From: Hydractinia symbiolongicarpus
Taxonomy: Eukaryota; Cnidaria; Hydrozoa; Anthoathecata; Hydractiniidae
NCBI RefSeq assembly: GCF_029227915.1
Contig: NC_079884.1
Span: forward strand, 24,428,001 to 24,492,000
Direction of reading: 5' to 3'
Length of the DNA: 64,000 nt
The translations under genes and the position numbers were made by a program. Position 1 is the first letter of the stretch; every line of letters starts with the position of its first letter. Shown here in pieces: positions 22,801 to 35,103 of the stretch. Below the pieces are notes generated by a model. That model was not told the DNA's origin and did not search any database. It worked only from the letters and a program-made list of their open reading frames with translations.

Positions 22801-25800
22801 AAAAAGACTATTCTGTGATTATTTCATTTCATTTAAAAAACGAGGAAGGCTGTCCTTTAGATATTCAAGGGAAGATAACATAACTTTACTTTCAAAAGAT
22901 TGAAACAGGTACTAAAAAATGAGGCAGATGGGACTAACGTTTCGCCTCGATGTTTTGAATGATATATCTTACCTTGGAGGAAAGAATACGGAAGGAGAAA
23001 CAACTTCATTTCTGTACGCTTTAAATGTATTGAATTTTCTATTGTTTTTAATTTCAAAAGAATCAGTGCGCGAGGTGCTCGACCGAGTCCTTTTCGCAAA
23101 AAAAATGATCAAATTCCATATTCTCCTTTAATAGGGGCTAACTTTTTTCTATTGAAATCTAACTGTAACAAGCTGCAGGCACGTGATATTTGTATGGAAA
23201 GTGTGCCTAATATAAGTCGGTAAACATTGCTGTTAAAAACTTCAACAATACGTTTGGAAATAAGCGTTTAACCATGATATTAACCTATTTTTACAGGCTT
23301 GAGTATACCACTTTGATCATGAAAAACAATATAGATAGATATGCGCCGGACGAGTGCCGACAAAATGTGTGCTGGATTAATGTTTATTAAGAAATAACTT
23401 CTTATAACAGAACGTCGTTTTAAAACGAGACATAAACTTTTTCTTTTTGTTTACAAAAGTGTCGAGCATGTGCTTCTTCGCTAATTATGTTAACATAAGA
23501 ACAAAAGAAATTTTACCGATTTCAATATGGCTTTTTGTTTTGATAATATTATCAAATTCATCATCAAATATCTAATTGTTTTTATAGCCAATCATAGTTG
23601 CGAATTGATATTCACGAATAATTTAGTCACACAACCGCCAAAATTTCAAATTAAGTTTCTATACAGACACCTGCTAGAACCTCACGCAGTGTTTCAATAG
23701 AATTAAAAGAGTTGTTTCTCCTTTCATATTCTTTCCTCCAAGATCTTACATATTTCTTTTTTGATGAATTTGCGTTTTTTACAGCTTGGACTACGGGGTG
23801 TGTATTGCTCCGCTGTGGGTACCAATGCAACTGTATCATTTTTTGAAGCAACTGCTCCTGTTGGAAAGCCATCAATTTTCAATTCAACTTCTGAGGTAAT
23901 GCATTTAACAAAATTAACTTTATGTTGACCTGTTACAACTAAGTATTGAAAGAGATTAGTGTGGAAAAAAATTAAAGATGTAGGCATTGTTTCTTTTGTC
24001 TCCCATATTTTATCAATTTTTATAGATCTGACATAACGGTTAACATTCGCTTCTTCCTTCATTAATTTTTTTTATATCTGTGATGCAAAAAAGGTGTCGC
24101 ACGTTTATACGCAACGTTAAATGTTGTAATAATGTAATTTTTGCTATCTCTAGATTACAGGCGTAAAAGTTATGCAGACAGGCGTGAATAATGGCGTAAC
24201 GTTTTGCTAGTAGGTTATGTGCCAGACATTCAAAACTGATTTTTTTATATTGCACATGGAAAACATTCATGAGCAAATGGTATCATCCCCCACAAGGTTG
24301 TGATTTTTTTGATGTTTTTTTCTGGTTAACATCGGTGTCCGTTAAAGGTAGAAATTATCGCGACTAGAAACTTTTGCGGAAGATATTGTCGCGATTTTCA
24401 AATAAAAAGCAACACTCATAGAAAATATTTTCGCAATTTAAGTCAAATATAATAATTTGGTGGGAGGTAATTAAAACTTTATAGCGCTCTCCAACGCTAT
24501 AAAGTCTTTTTTTAACATTTTTTTACAGCAATAAAAATAATCTAGCCTTGTCCCCTTTTTTTATAATTTTAGAACATTTAGCTCCGTATATAAAAATTTA
24601 TGTAGAAACAACTCTTGGCTTGCCAATAAAAATTACAGTGTTTAAATTTGTCGTTATCTTAACATTTTTCCATTTACAAAAAAAATATTTTCGAAAATTC
24701 TCAGCTTTAGTTTAATTGGTTTACATTCTGAGATATTTTCATTGAGTAAACGAATGTAACAGAACACAGGCCCCGAGTAAGTTTCATTGGTGCTCGAAAA
24801 TCGGATGTGATTTGATATCATCTGTTATAGCATTACCACAAAGAAGAATGTGATGGACATAAACAATGTTGTTGTCCACAGTTTCATCGACAATCAAATA
24901 AATGCTATCGCCTATGGTGATGTCGAACCTGCTAGTACTGGTGAGATTAATTTTATACATTTTTAGCGTACAGAGAAAATGATTTAGTTGTAGATTTGAC
25001 AAAGATTAAAGTAGATTAAAGAAACACTGAAATAGATTGAAAATATATGTTCAGATATATTGAAATGTGTTGACATACAATGAAATATTTGCAGCATATT
25101 AAAGCAATAGTCATTGCCAACAAAAAGGTTTACAGGGAATTCGTCTGTTGCTACTTTGGCTACTATATTTCTACTATTTTTCTCATATAAAGCATATTGC
25201 ATTATAGGCGAACCTACCCAAACACATACGGCTGCAAAATTTCTTGGTATGGTGGAATGGATGAGGTTTCGCTCGCGTAAGATCTGTAATTTTCATTCCA
25301 ACATTTTTTTTTAAACATCTTATCGATGTTATACGTTTTAACTTTGTTACTTAATACATTTTCTTATTGTAGCCAAACCTTCAGTGGACCTGTCACTCTT
25401 TGTAAGTGCATATTTACACTTAGCAAACTGCAACATATTTGTTTACATGTTACATTAGTAACGGTTTTAAGGATTCCTCAACTAAGCAATACATAGCAGC
25501 GATAACAGAGTGTGGTAAACTGAAAACAAAATAAGCAAGAAAGGGAAGTTCATTTTTTAAAAATCACACAAAACTAATTATCGAATAATGAGCAGTTTTG
25601 ATGTTGTGCTGTGAAGTACAAGCATAGCGTTTTATAGTTCAACGTCAAAACTGGTCCAAAGAAAAGAAAAAAACATGCTCGATTGTGATACATTGCTATT
25701 TTGATACTTTTGGAATTCGATTTTAACTTTTGTAAAATTCGAGTAATTGTTTATGTTAATTGAAATGAAAATATTGTTTTAGGTGAGCTGCTTTTGAATT

Positions 25801-28800
25801 TTCTTATGCGCTATTGAAATACTACCTTTTTTGTTTACGTTTATCTGCTTCAATATTTGCCTCCTAAATTGACTGCATACAAAGTCCTGTTTTATTAAGC
25901 CCAAACCTGCTTTTTTGTAGCCATACGGACCGTTTTAAGAAGCTACCTTTAAAAATAGCGCTAATAAAACTTGAACAAACGGGACAGATTTCTAAAGCAC
26001 GCAAGGAAATATAAAAATCGCTTACCTAAAGCCATCTTTTCGTTTCAATTCGCATAAACTATGATTCGAATTTGTGTTTTGAACTTACAAAAGTTTAGAA
26101 TCGAACGATCTTGTACTCCAAAAGTGTCAAATCAAAAACTTTTTTTCCTTCTTTAGTGACTTGAAAATAACAACTTTCTGGTTTTCATTTTTTGTTTACA
26201 AAGACTTATTTTCAAATGACATGCTATCAGATATTAACAAGCATAGTGCTCTATTTTGATGATTTACAATTTATTTGACCAAAGAAATATATGTATGAAC
26301 AGAGTTTTGAAAGAATATAATTCTCGTTTTTAAGCGGTGAGACAAAAATTAAGTCATGCTGTTTACAATCTAGCAATTCTTGAAATTTCATAAACAATTA
26401 AAGTATGTGTAAAGCAATTCATCTAGATAATTTCTTCTTTAGACGTTACAAAATTGTAATAGCAAAGTTGGTTGTCTCCGTGTTGATGACTGCAACGATA
26501 TCACTATGTGCAAAGGGATTGCGATGTATTACTACAATAGAACCACCATGAAACTACATTTTTACCTCTCGACCAATCAAAAATGGATGGGATTTGGACA
26601 AAAAATGGGTGGAGTTGACACCAAAATGGTAATGTCATGATTTTTAGATTTTTAATTATTTGAAATTTTATTTTGATTAATTGATACAGTTGGTGAATTT
26701 CCTAATTGGTAATTGATCAACTATTGTTGACATCACACCAGGCTAGTTTCGATGATTTCACAGTTTTCACGTCAGAGTCCACTATTACATTTTGGAGACT
26801 AAAAAAAGTTTTTTTTTCTCAAAAAGACTACCTTATGCTTAATAAGAGTATAACTTCGACTTGTACCTCCTATTTAATTGGTGTATTTATTATTCGTGTG
26901 TTTATTTTTTTAATGGTCAATTTTGAAATTATATCTTATCTTATTCAGTTGAAAAATAAAGTCATTCCGCAACAAAGTTAAAAATGTCATGTGCCTGTTT
27001 GTAATCCCGTTACCGATTTTCTTTAGACTGGTCTACGAGGAGTGTATTGTTCTGCTGTTGGTGCAAATGCCAAAGTATCAATTTTTGAAGCAACTGAACC
27101 TACTACAAAGCCATCGATTTTCATACTAGCTTCTGATGTAATGTATAAACTTTTCATTTTTATTCTTATGCACTTTGAGATATAACACTTAGGAATGCAT
27201 CACAATAGGACTTGAAGTTTAAAGCGTAAATGTATTCAAATAATTCTTATACTCTTGTTTCTACTATTCTGTAGATTTCAGGCGTTGAAGGCGTGCACAC
27301 AGGAATTAATAACGGCATAACATTTTGCTAGTAAGTTATGTTTTTAATATTTGTAGCACTTCAAATCAAAGCGTGAGAAAGACTAGAGGACATTGCTATC
27401 ATGTGAACGGCTAAAAAGGCTAAAAAATTTATTCTTATTTTGTGTCGCTGATATTGAGACGTTTTGTACAATCCCTGTACAACATTTGCGTACTAAAACG
27501 TAACCGTTGCATAAAACAGATCCTGTTATTAAAAGAGTTTGACTATTTGTTCATAAAAGTCTTTCTTCTCGTATAGTTTCACTACACGAGAATCAATAAC
27601 TGACAATAATAATTTGGTTGTGCACAACTTTACGGACAGTCAGATCAACGCTATCGCTTATGGTAATGATAATACAGCTGCTACCGGTAAGGAAGCATTT
27701 TATGATATCCCTCGTTAGCTACTGTGCAGAAACATTTTGTATTATTTAACATAAACTTCTTCACTTCGATCAGTTCAATTAGTAAAAGGTACTATGTGTG
27801 GACTAAATGAATAAAATTAAATAAATTCTGACGTAGCTATCTTTTTCACTTTTAGCACTACGACCATAAGATCTTTCTACTAAATGTAGTTCGTGAGATA
27901 AGCAGCGGTGCTGCTACGGGTGTAGAAGCTGAACTGGCCGTTTATTGCCTTTTTTCCTCTCCCCTTAAAGCACTTGATTGATAATTTTTAATACTTAAAA
28001 AAATGCGGCAAAAAGTGATTAAATTTTTGCTAAGGGACTAATATTTTTTTACAATTTTTTAGTAAAGTATTTATCAAGAAATAGAAGCAATAAAGAGAAC
28101 ACGAAACCAGTCTTGTATACGTCTGTGCGCTCATCTTCTTTCTAAATAAAGTTTCAATCAAGCGTAGCAGAGAAAAAAGGGAGCCAAGTAAAAAAACAAA
28201 AATTGTGAAACGAAATAGGGAAAATGTTTAATAAAAGAAAAATCGAAAAAAGTAATTGACTGATCTATTTAGTTTTCATGGCAAAAGTTACGATTCACTA
28301 AACTTTAGTCCACAAAAAGTGACAAAATTATGTCAAAGTGACTAAATTTTGTGCCGACTTTTTTTTTCGTCAACTTTTTTCCGACTTTTTTTTATTTGAT
28401 AGTTTGTTAGTTTGTTTACGTTTAGAGGTGAAAAAATTAGCAGCCTAATTATTTTAGGAGTTACTTTTATATTTATAGGCGAACCACAGACACAACATAC
28501 GGGTAGAAAATTCCTTGGAATGGCAAAATGGATGAAATTTCGTAAGATTTAAAATATATCATATATGTGTATTTCTCTCATTCCCGTTTAATGCCACCCT
28601 CGTTCCCAGGGCTTTTTGCCTTTTCAATATGAGAGATGACGTCGTCTTCCCTCATATAAAAAAGACTGGGGATTAGGGGGGTTTAATGCTCATTTAAGAT
28701 ATGTCATTTGTTTTTGTTTTTTTGTTTTTAAAACGCAACTTTTTTCATTACTACACAGTAATTGGCTTTAATCTTATTAAGTTTTGATGTTAGCCTATTT

Positions 28801-29635
28801 CGAGAAAGAGCATTTCCCAACTATTATTTTTATAGTTTTAACTTCAAGTTATACTACGTTGATAATTCGTTGCATATTATAACTAGTTTTTGTGTAATTG
28901 CTGACTTGACAAAACTCCTCTATTCCTTCTGCCTCGTTGTTTGTTTACACCTCATACTGCCATATTTAAATTTCCCTGTTGTTGATGTCAGCATGCTGAG
29001 ACCTTTATCTTCATATCCTTAATATTTTTAATATTTTATCCAACATATTTTTTTAAATACAAGCATTTTTTGGCGTCAAAGTTACCTCAAACTGTCACTC
29101 AGTATGTAATCATACGCCAAAGCGCATTTCCAGTTCTTTACTCAGTACAATAAGTGCACTGCCTTGCTCAAAAAAGTTTTTAATTCGCTCCCAGGACGCT
29201 TTTTGAAGTTTATAAAAAAGAATTTTAAAATTTAAAATAAAACTAACTAAAATTATACCTTTAGCTATAAAAGATGATGGCGGAGAAAAAACGGACAACG
29301 GAGGCAAAACTGCTGCTGCTGTGGCAATGAAAGGTACGGTAAACGTTTCTGTTTGACATTGATTGAGAAGGTGCAATAGGACGTATTGTTTGTCGCAATT
29401 TAGTATATATTCATTGTGCAATTTTTGGTCAGCTCGTGAACTTTCTCCACTGCTTGTTTTTCTTACGCCCCTTTTTCTGCACAAAAAGAAGAAGTGAACC
29501 ATATATTTTTTAATCAATCTTCTAGAAATTGCCTAAATTTGAAGTTTTATTAAGTAAATATTTTTTTCTTTAGGATCATATGTTTTGTTACTCTCCTTCG
29601 TGTTAACCTTGGTTGCAACTTTTCGATGCCATTAA
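19829..29635 (+). CDS. Secreted/surface protein with two DOMON domains and a C-terminal anchor, 14 exons, 429 aa
   Basis: Exons: 19829-19900, 22534-22719, 23785-23895, 24154-24209, 24831-24940, 25208-25276, 25373-25401, 26443-26628, 27027-27137, 27275-27330, 27577-27686, 28479-28541, 29265-29333, 29574-29635. All introns are GT/AG and the spliced frame is open for 1290 nt including TAA. Residues 1-20: signal peptide (MASQIFYFCFVLVVAQAFAN). DOMON 1 about 25-197, DOMON 2 about 212-386. Each has WMGFGQ, G(L)RGVYCSAVG, NNG(V/I)TFCY and (N/S)QINAIAYG in the same order, plus six Cys at equivalent places. Met86/Met273 and His185/His372 sit where b-type DOMONs carry axial heme ligands, so heme binding is plausible. 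Four N-glycosylation sequons lie in DOMON 1. Residues 388-409 are a Gly/Lys/Asp/Ala linker; 411-425 are hydrophobic, then RCH, fitting a GPI signal or short anchor. No b561 part exists, unlike the gene upstream. The start is the ATG shared with the paralogue at 62657. Confidence 0.9.
22973..23742. mobile_element. Foldback-ended non-autonomous transposon, copy A (770 bp, 7-bp TSD), in intron 2 of the DOMON gene
   Basis: The ends are inverted repeats of about 30 bp beginning CTTGGAGGAAAGAATACGG and closing with its near-complement, CCTCCAAG. The flanks are ATCTTAC at 22966-22972 and 23743-23749. The right end lies only 42 bp before the acceptor of exon 3 (23785). No coding capacity. Copy B (40904-41680) is the same sequence in the opposite orientation. 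A 7-bp TSD is unusual; P-like and Dada-type elements are candidates, but no internal sequence decides it. Confidence 0.88.
27990..28400. repeat. Degenerate repeat related to the MITE at 50217-50725, in intron 11 of the DOMON gene
   Basis: Contains AAAAAGTGATTAAATTTTTG, AAGTGACTAAATTTTGTGCC and CCGACTTTTTTTTTCGTCAA, echoing the GTCGGGGAAAAATTTAGTCA words of the element at 50217. The boundaries are not clear. Confidence 0.4.
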
Positions 29636-31353
29636 GCGTGGTTACATGTGGTATAATCATAAACGAAATGTGAATGAACATGGATAGAACATTTTTTATA
29701 GGTTTTGCCGTTTTTTTGTTAATGGTTAAAAAATATTTCTGCACAAAGAATTACCGTATTACTTCAAAGCTCGGTTTCCACTAAAGTCCATGATGGTTGT
29801 TCAACAGTTTCTTACAACTTTTGAAGAGATTCTCTACACATTTGTTGTACCACGTCTTTCGTTTCACTTTTGTTTGTGTTTTAAGACGTAACGTCGACTG
29901 CTGTACAACTGCAGTGCAACTTAACAAAAGTGACCAAAAATGGTGTTACTGCGCTACAAAATGCAAGAGCAAGACAATAGATAGTTTGTCGTTATTAGTT
30001 GCCTAAAATTGCAAGAGATTTCAAACAAAACAATGGAGAAATACCAGCCTGGTTATAATTTCGATATTCTTATAGAAAGCTTGTAAACTTAAGAGTAACA
30101 TTTTTTAACAAGATGCTTGCCATTTGCTTAATGTTATCATTTATCTAAAAAAATAATTTTATATTCTGATTATATCATCAACATTAAAGCGTCAACTGCT
30201 TCACTTTTTCAAATTATTTAAATTTTCAAACTTGTCAAATTGTTATCAATTACTATCGATTCAGAGCTCTGTCTTGGTCTATAGGGCCTCGGTTGAATGT
30301 TTATACGAAAAGATTTTCTTAACGCGATGTACGCATTGCTGTCATGCTCTCTGGAGATTTTAGTTTTTTAAAGAAACGGCAGTTGTATTGAAATTTAACA
30401 ATGCTTTTTTAAACACTGAGTGAATTTGCCGGAAAGATACACCTGGGTAACCTACAGTTCAATTTACCCCGAAAATAAAGAAGCTGTTATATGCTTACAA
30501 AATCTAGATTTTGAGGTTTATCTCGGCTCTTATATAAATATGTTGTTGTGGTTGTGTAGATCTGATACAAGTTCTCGTTGCAATGAATTTATTCGGACTT
30601 ACTTTTATTTTATTCTCGGCTCTTATCTGATAAATCAAGGAAAACCCTGCAATGATTAAGTTTGTTAATTTAAAACAGTTAAAGAATAGGCAAAAGAATA
30701 ACAAATGTCGAGACAATTTAAAAGTTTATTAGGATTTTGCACTTTTATATAATTACTTATCATTGTTTACCATTTGCACGCAATATTTAGAGCTTTTGTA
30801 ATTTGCTTTTAATGATACTGATGTACCTAACTATGCAATGAAATATAACTGAGTTACTTTTACTAAAATGAAAATAACTTAAACCGTTTTTAGAAGGAAA
30901 AAAAGTTGGCACAAAATAGAATTTCTTATTGAGAATAAACTAAACGCTATTGGATATTTGACTGTACCATGTAAAATGTTCTTATGCCAACCCTGGATAA
31001 CACCAAGTCATAAGTGTACCAAAGCAGATACTGGACATATATGTAAAGACACGTTCTGATGACACGAAACACATATTATCCTCTAGCGCCTTAACCCAAC
31101 TCCGCCCCAGGTTTTTTTGGTTCGTAAATCAGGGTTAAGATTGAGAACAAGGTTTCTGCGTCCCAAAGTTACTTCCAAAGCCACTTAAAAGTAAAACCAG
31201 TTATGTTAAAATATCTGTTCTGGATTCAAATAGTAGTTACGAGATTTTAGAAGAGTTGCCTATTACACACAAAAAAGCGAACATTTTTTATTTGTGTTAT
31301 CTTCACCATTCAGATTCTTTTTAAGTAAGCTGTAAATGGAGATGCGGCTAGCG
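29636..31353. other. Downstream flank of the DOMON gene, no gene recognised
   Basis: AT-rich; the 3' UTR of the DOMON gene must start here, but no AATAAA close to the stop is obvious. A short TTAACCC ... GGGTTAA inverted pair is at 31091-31138. Confidence 0.4.
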
Positions 31354-31357
31354 TTAA

Positions 31358-34300
31358 CCCTATTCGGTCCGGGGGGGGGGGGGGGGCGGATTCCGACCCC
31401 TGACGTTTTCTTTTTAATAACTCCTTTCTTATATGGCTATGATACTTACTGAGTTTCAACATTTATCTATTAGACACCTGCATGCAAAATTTTTAGGTCC
31501 CATACCTTTCAGAGGCTTTGATATTGGCCATTACTCGAAACTACCCCTAAAATCTCTATGAAATCCTTATACTGGGGAAAATATAACTAGAAATTAAAAA
31601 AAAAGGTTGCGAAGCATTTCGCAAATTGCAAGCAAAATTAAACTATCCAATACTTTGTCCCTAGCGCTTCTTGTTTAATTGGCGCTAACATCTTCGGAAA
31701 TACATCAAAATTGAATATCACATAGAAGAACCCTGGGGACGAGGTAGGAAAATGAACGCTCTGCGGAACAATTCGTTGCTCAAAAACAGTTTTTTTGCGA
31801 ATAGACTGCGCGAGTATTTGATGTGCGTTGGATATTCTTTTCAAAATGTGCGAGAAAATTAGATTACGCGAAACTAACAAAAACGAATAACGCGTGTTAA
31901 AATTTTGTACCGCCTTTTCCCACAGAATGGTAAAAGTAAAGAGCGCAATACAAAATTACACTTTTAGCAGTATTCCGAAAGATATGTGATACATCGAGTT
32001 GTACTACCCGCAGAAGTTGGTCCTAACGTTAACGATTTCGTAAATGACGTCACAACAAAACAGTATTTTTTTCACGTAAAAATACCGGCAGTAGAAGCCA
32101 CAGAATCTGCTGGAACGAATTTCGAAAACTCACGGGAAACAATTAAAACAAAAACAAACAAATCAAAACAGTTTTTTAACTTTATCAAGATTTATTAAAT
32201 AGCTTCAAATTTGGGCAGAAAAACAATAACGGATTCGCCTTCTTTTCACCACACGCATTAGAAGATTACATCACTCACTCCCATTGTACACAATCTAAAA
32301 GAAAAAGAAAACATTTTCATATAGTGAAGCTTCCAGTGCCTTTAAGGGATGGCCAAGTCAATGGAATTGAAAGCACTGTTTTTCATCTTATAAATAATTA
32401 AGGCTAATTCGGAAAAGTATAAAAGAAAAAAACTAAACAATTTGGCAACTTTACTAATTTTATACGCAAAGTTCCAACCATACCAACAGTTTCCAAATCT
32501 GACAAAATAATTTAGAAGTGTTTATTTTTTCAGAATTTGATTGATGCAAGGCCAAGGGAAATTAAATAAGTTTATTGTCCTAGACCCATTTAAAAACATA
32601 TGCTTCTCATCATTCGGTTTTTTTTCAACCAACATTAATGTAATCACCCAGAGGAAATTATAATGTCTCTTGTGTGTGTTTTAGAAGCTGAGTACACAAA
32701 TACACAAATATTACAAGTGCTGAACTTTGGCAATCATATTTTGCAATCAGACCCTTTTAAAAACTATGCTGAACCATGTCAATTATTAAATTCAGCCCTA
32801 ATAGAAAAGCACCTTGGATAGGATTCTTTGTTGGGCGAATAAAATGACTGGCAAATGGTTTATCGTGAATGAAATAGTAATTTTTACACAAATAATTTAA
32901 AAAATAATGAACTTTGTTATGTTGGTTGTTCTCAAACACACGTGGGCGGTGGACAAAAAACTGTGATGTAATTTCTCTTGGTCTATTATTCCTGAGAATA
33001 TTCTAAAATAAGAGGGTGTCAATAAGCTGCAAACAGCCACATATATAAGGGCGAGTTCGGGCAACTTTTCCAATTAAATTAGTGATTGTCTTCCAAAACC
33101 GCCCGCACTTTCCCGAACTTGCTTGGAGCATTTTCAAAATTCAATTTCTTGTAACATACCTTGTGGACGATAGTTGGAAAAAGATGCTTTAAGAGAAAGA
33201 AGTTAATAAAAATTAAAAGTTATTTATCAAGTAAATTTTATTAAAAACCATCAAAAACAGTTCTTTTAAGAACTTTACTACCACATAGTTTACTTTATGG
33301 TCTATGCAGGTTTTTTCGGGTGAATACTTCAATTTTTTTGCAAAACGCTAAACTTGCCCAAAAACGCCTGCACGTTATACGGCGTATGCAGCTTATCAGC
33401 ACCCTTGTTCTAAAATTACAAGCAGTTTCAAAGATGCCCACACGGTTTAGAGGACGTGGTGCGGCTTGGGCATCCTTGAAGTTCTGTTTAATGACAGTTT
33501 TAATGTTTTAATGTCGTTTTAAACCTTGTTCTCAGGGAGGGTGTACGGAAAACTAATTCCTATTGACAATTACATTGCTGTTGGTTTGATGGCAAAAGTG
33601 GATATTTTTTTAATTACTGAAACAGGTTACTTATATAATAAATAAAAAATGATAAAAAACGGTTGGTCAGCTCACTCTAGCGCCCAGAGCTATTTGTTTT
33701 GTCTGCGCCCTAGCTACAGGTTTTCCTATATCTGGCTATCAGTTAGGTAGTAATACAGCTTCTCCATATGTATTCTACAAATTACTTTCAATTCTTTTAT
33801 ACAAAACTGAGCTCTAGCTAGCTACCTTTTGTGTGATTAAGCCTTACATTGATTTGGATAAAACCAATTAAAATTGATAATATTGTATTCTTACATCCTC
33901 TTAGAAACAATAAAATAAAACACAGCTCGGCGCGTTTTAATTGTACAAATTACTTCAATTTTTCTTTAGGAATGGGTACCTTAGAAAAAGCACAGCAACA
34001 AAAAAGCTTAAAATACACAAGTAAAGTCGATTAGAAACAGGACTAGCAATAAATTTTTTCAAAAGAAGAAAACCGTTTTAATACTATTATGTTTCATTAA
34101 AATACAACTATAATAGTATTAGAAGCAAAATTGCAAAGTAATTAATTAATTATTTATACCATAATTAGCTATAATACAAAGAAATAAGGCATATTTTGGG
34201 TCTGTAAAATATACGTGTCTAAAATGCCGACTACCGTTTCTTGTTCACGGCATATTCCTCTTTGTGTGTTCAAGTTCGGCGGACGTATAATCCGGACCAA

Positions 34301-35099
34301 AAGACGGGGGGGGGTCAAAATCCGGGGGTGGGGGGGGTACGAGCCATACTTATTGCATTTTTTACTAAACTTATACTTTAACCCCTCGGTCCAAACTTAT
34401 TTGTTTTATTAGAAAAAAAAATACCCTAGCTTTATGTGCAAAAATATCAGTCCTATTTCTTTACGCTGATTTTATATGATTTTTTTTCTATCGAAATTTT
34501 GAGAATCTCAATAATTCTCTTGGTATACCTCGCGTGTAGCAAACGTGCTCCACAATTTCGCTTCGCTCGCTTCGCTCGCAAAGCTCAATTGCTTCGCAAT
34601 AACTCCATTTAGGATTATCCTTAGAACTTGAAACTTGCAACACAACTTTGTTTCATAAAGAAGAATCATTTTAAATAATTTTGACACGTGACTAATCCAA
34701 TTTCCCGATTTTGTCGGATTTAACCGAAAATTGGAAAAAAAACGGATTTTCGGGCAATTTTTGGCAATTTTTTATCCGTTCCATGTAAAAACCGGAAGAT
34801 ATGTTAAAAAATTTTTATTTAGCTTTCAGAAACTTCAAACAGAATGTAAAAATTCGCTCTAAAACAAAAGTAATTAAATTTTAAACAGATAGTTGCATTA
34901 TTAACAATTTTCAAGCTGCTGATGACGTCACAGAAAATGTGCTGACGCAAGCAAAAATTTTTTGCCTCCATTTTGTTCCTTTTATGATGTACTATAAGTG
35001 TGCCAAGTTTTGATTCAATTTGAAAAATCATATGGCGGAATCCGCCCCCTCGGTCATAGTATCTTCGAAAAACCCCGGACCCAATAGGGTTAATGTAGC
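31358..35099. mobile_element. piggyBac-like TTAA element, 3742 bp, non-autonomous
   Basis: TTAA at 31354-31357 is followed by CCCTATTCGGTCCGGGG. The right end reads CCCCGGACCCAATAGGG followed by TTAA at 35100-35103. An exact TTAA duplication with TIRs starting CCC is the piggyBac signature. Just inside the left end is a run of about 15 G, then CGGATTCCG; the right side has GGCGGAATCCGCC, so the inverted symmetry extends with gaps for about 60 bp. No piggyBac transposase is visible inside, only short frames. The interior includes G-runs at 34306-34338 and a CGCTTCGCTCGCTTCGCTCG stretch at 34559-34578. Confidence 0.75.
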
Positions 35100-35103
35100 C
35101 TAA

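Noticed and set aside
22492-23131. Frames overlapping DOMON exon 2 on both strands
   Set aside because: Read-through of the exon into intron or its antisense shadow; the splice-consistent frame explains the region.
31091-31138. A small TTAACCC...GGGTTAA element next to the piggyBac-like element
   Set aside because: Only 7-bp ends, 48 bp long, with no second line of support.
28603-31747. An element between CCTCGTTCCCAGGG (28603) and CCCTGGGGACGAGG (31733)
   Set aside because: The span would include coding exons of the intact DOMON gene and one end of the piggyBac-like element, and no TSD was found; they are more likely solo ends.
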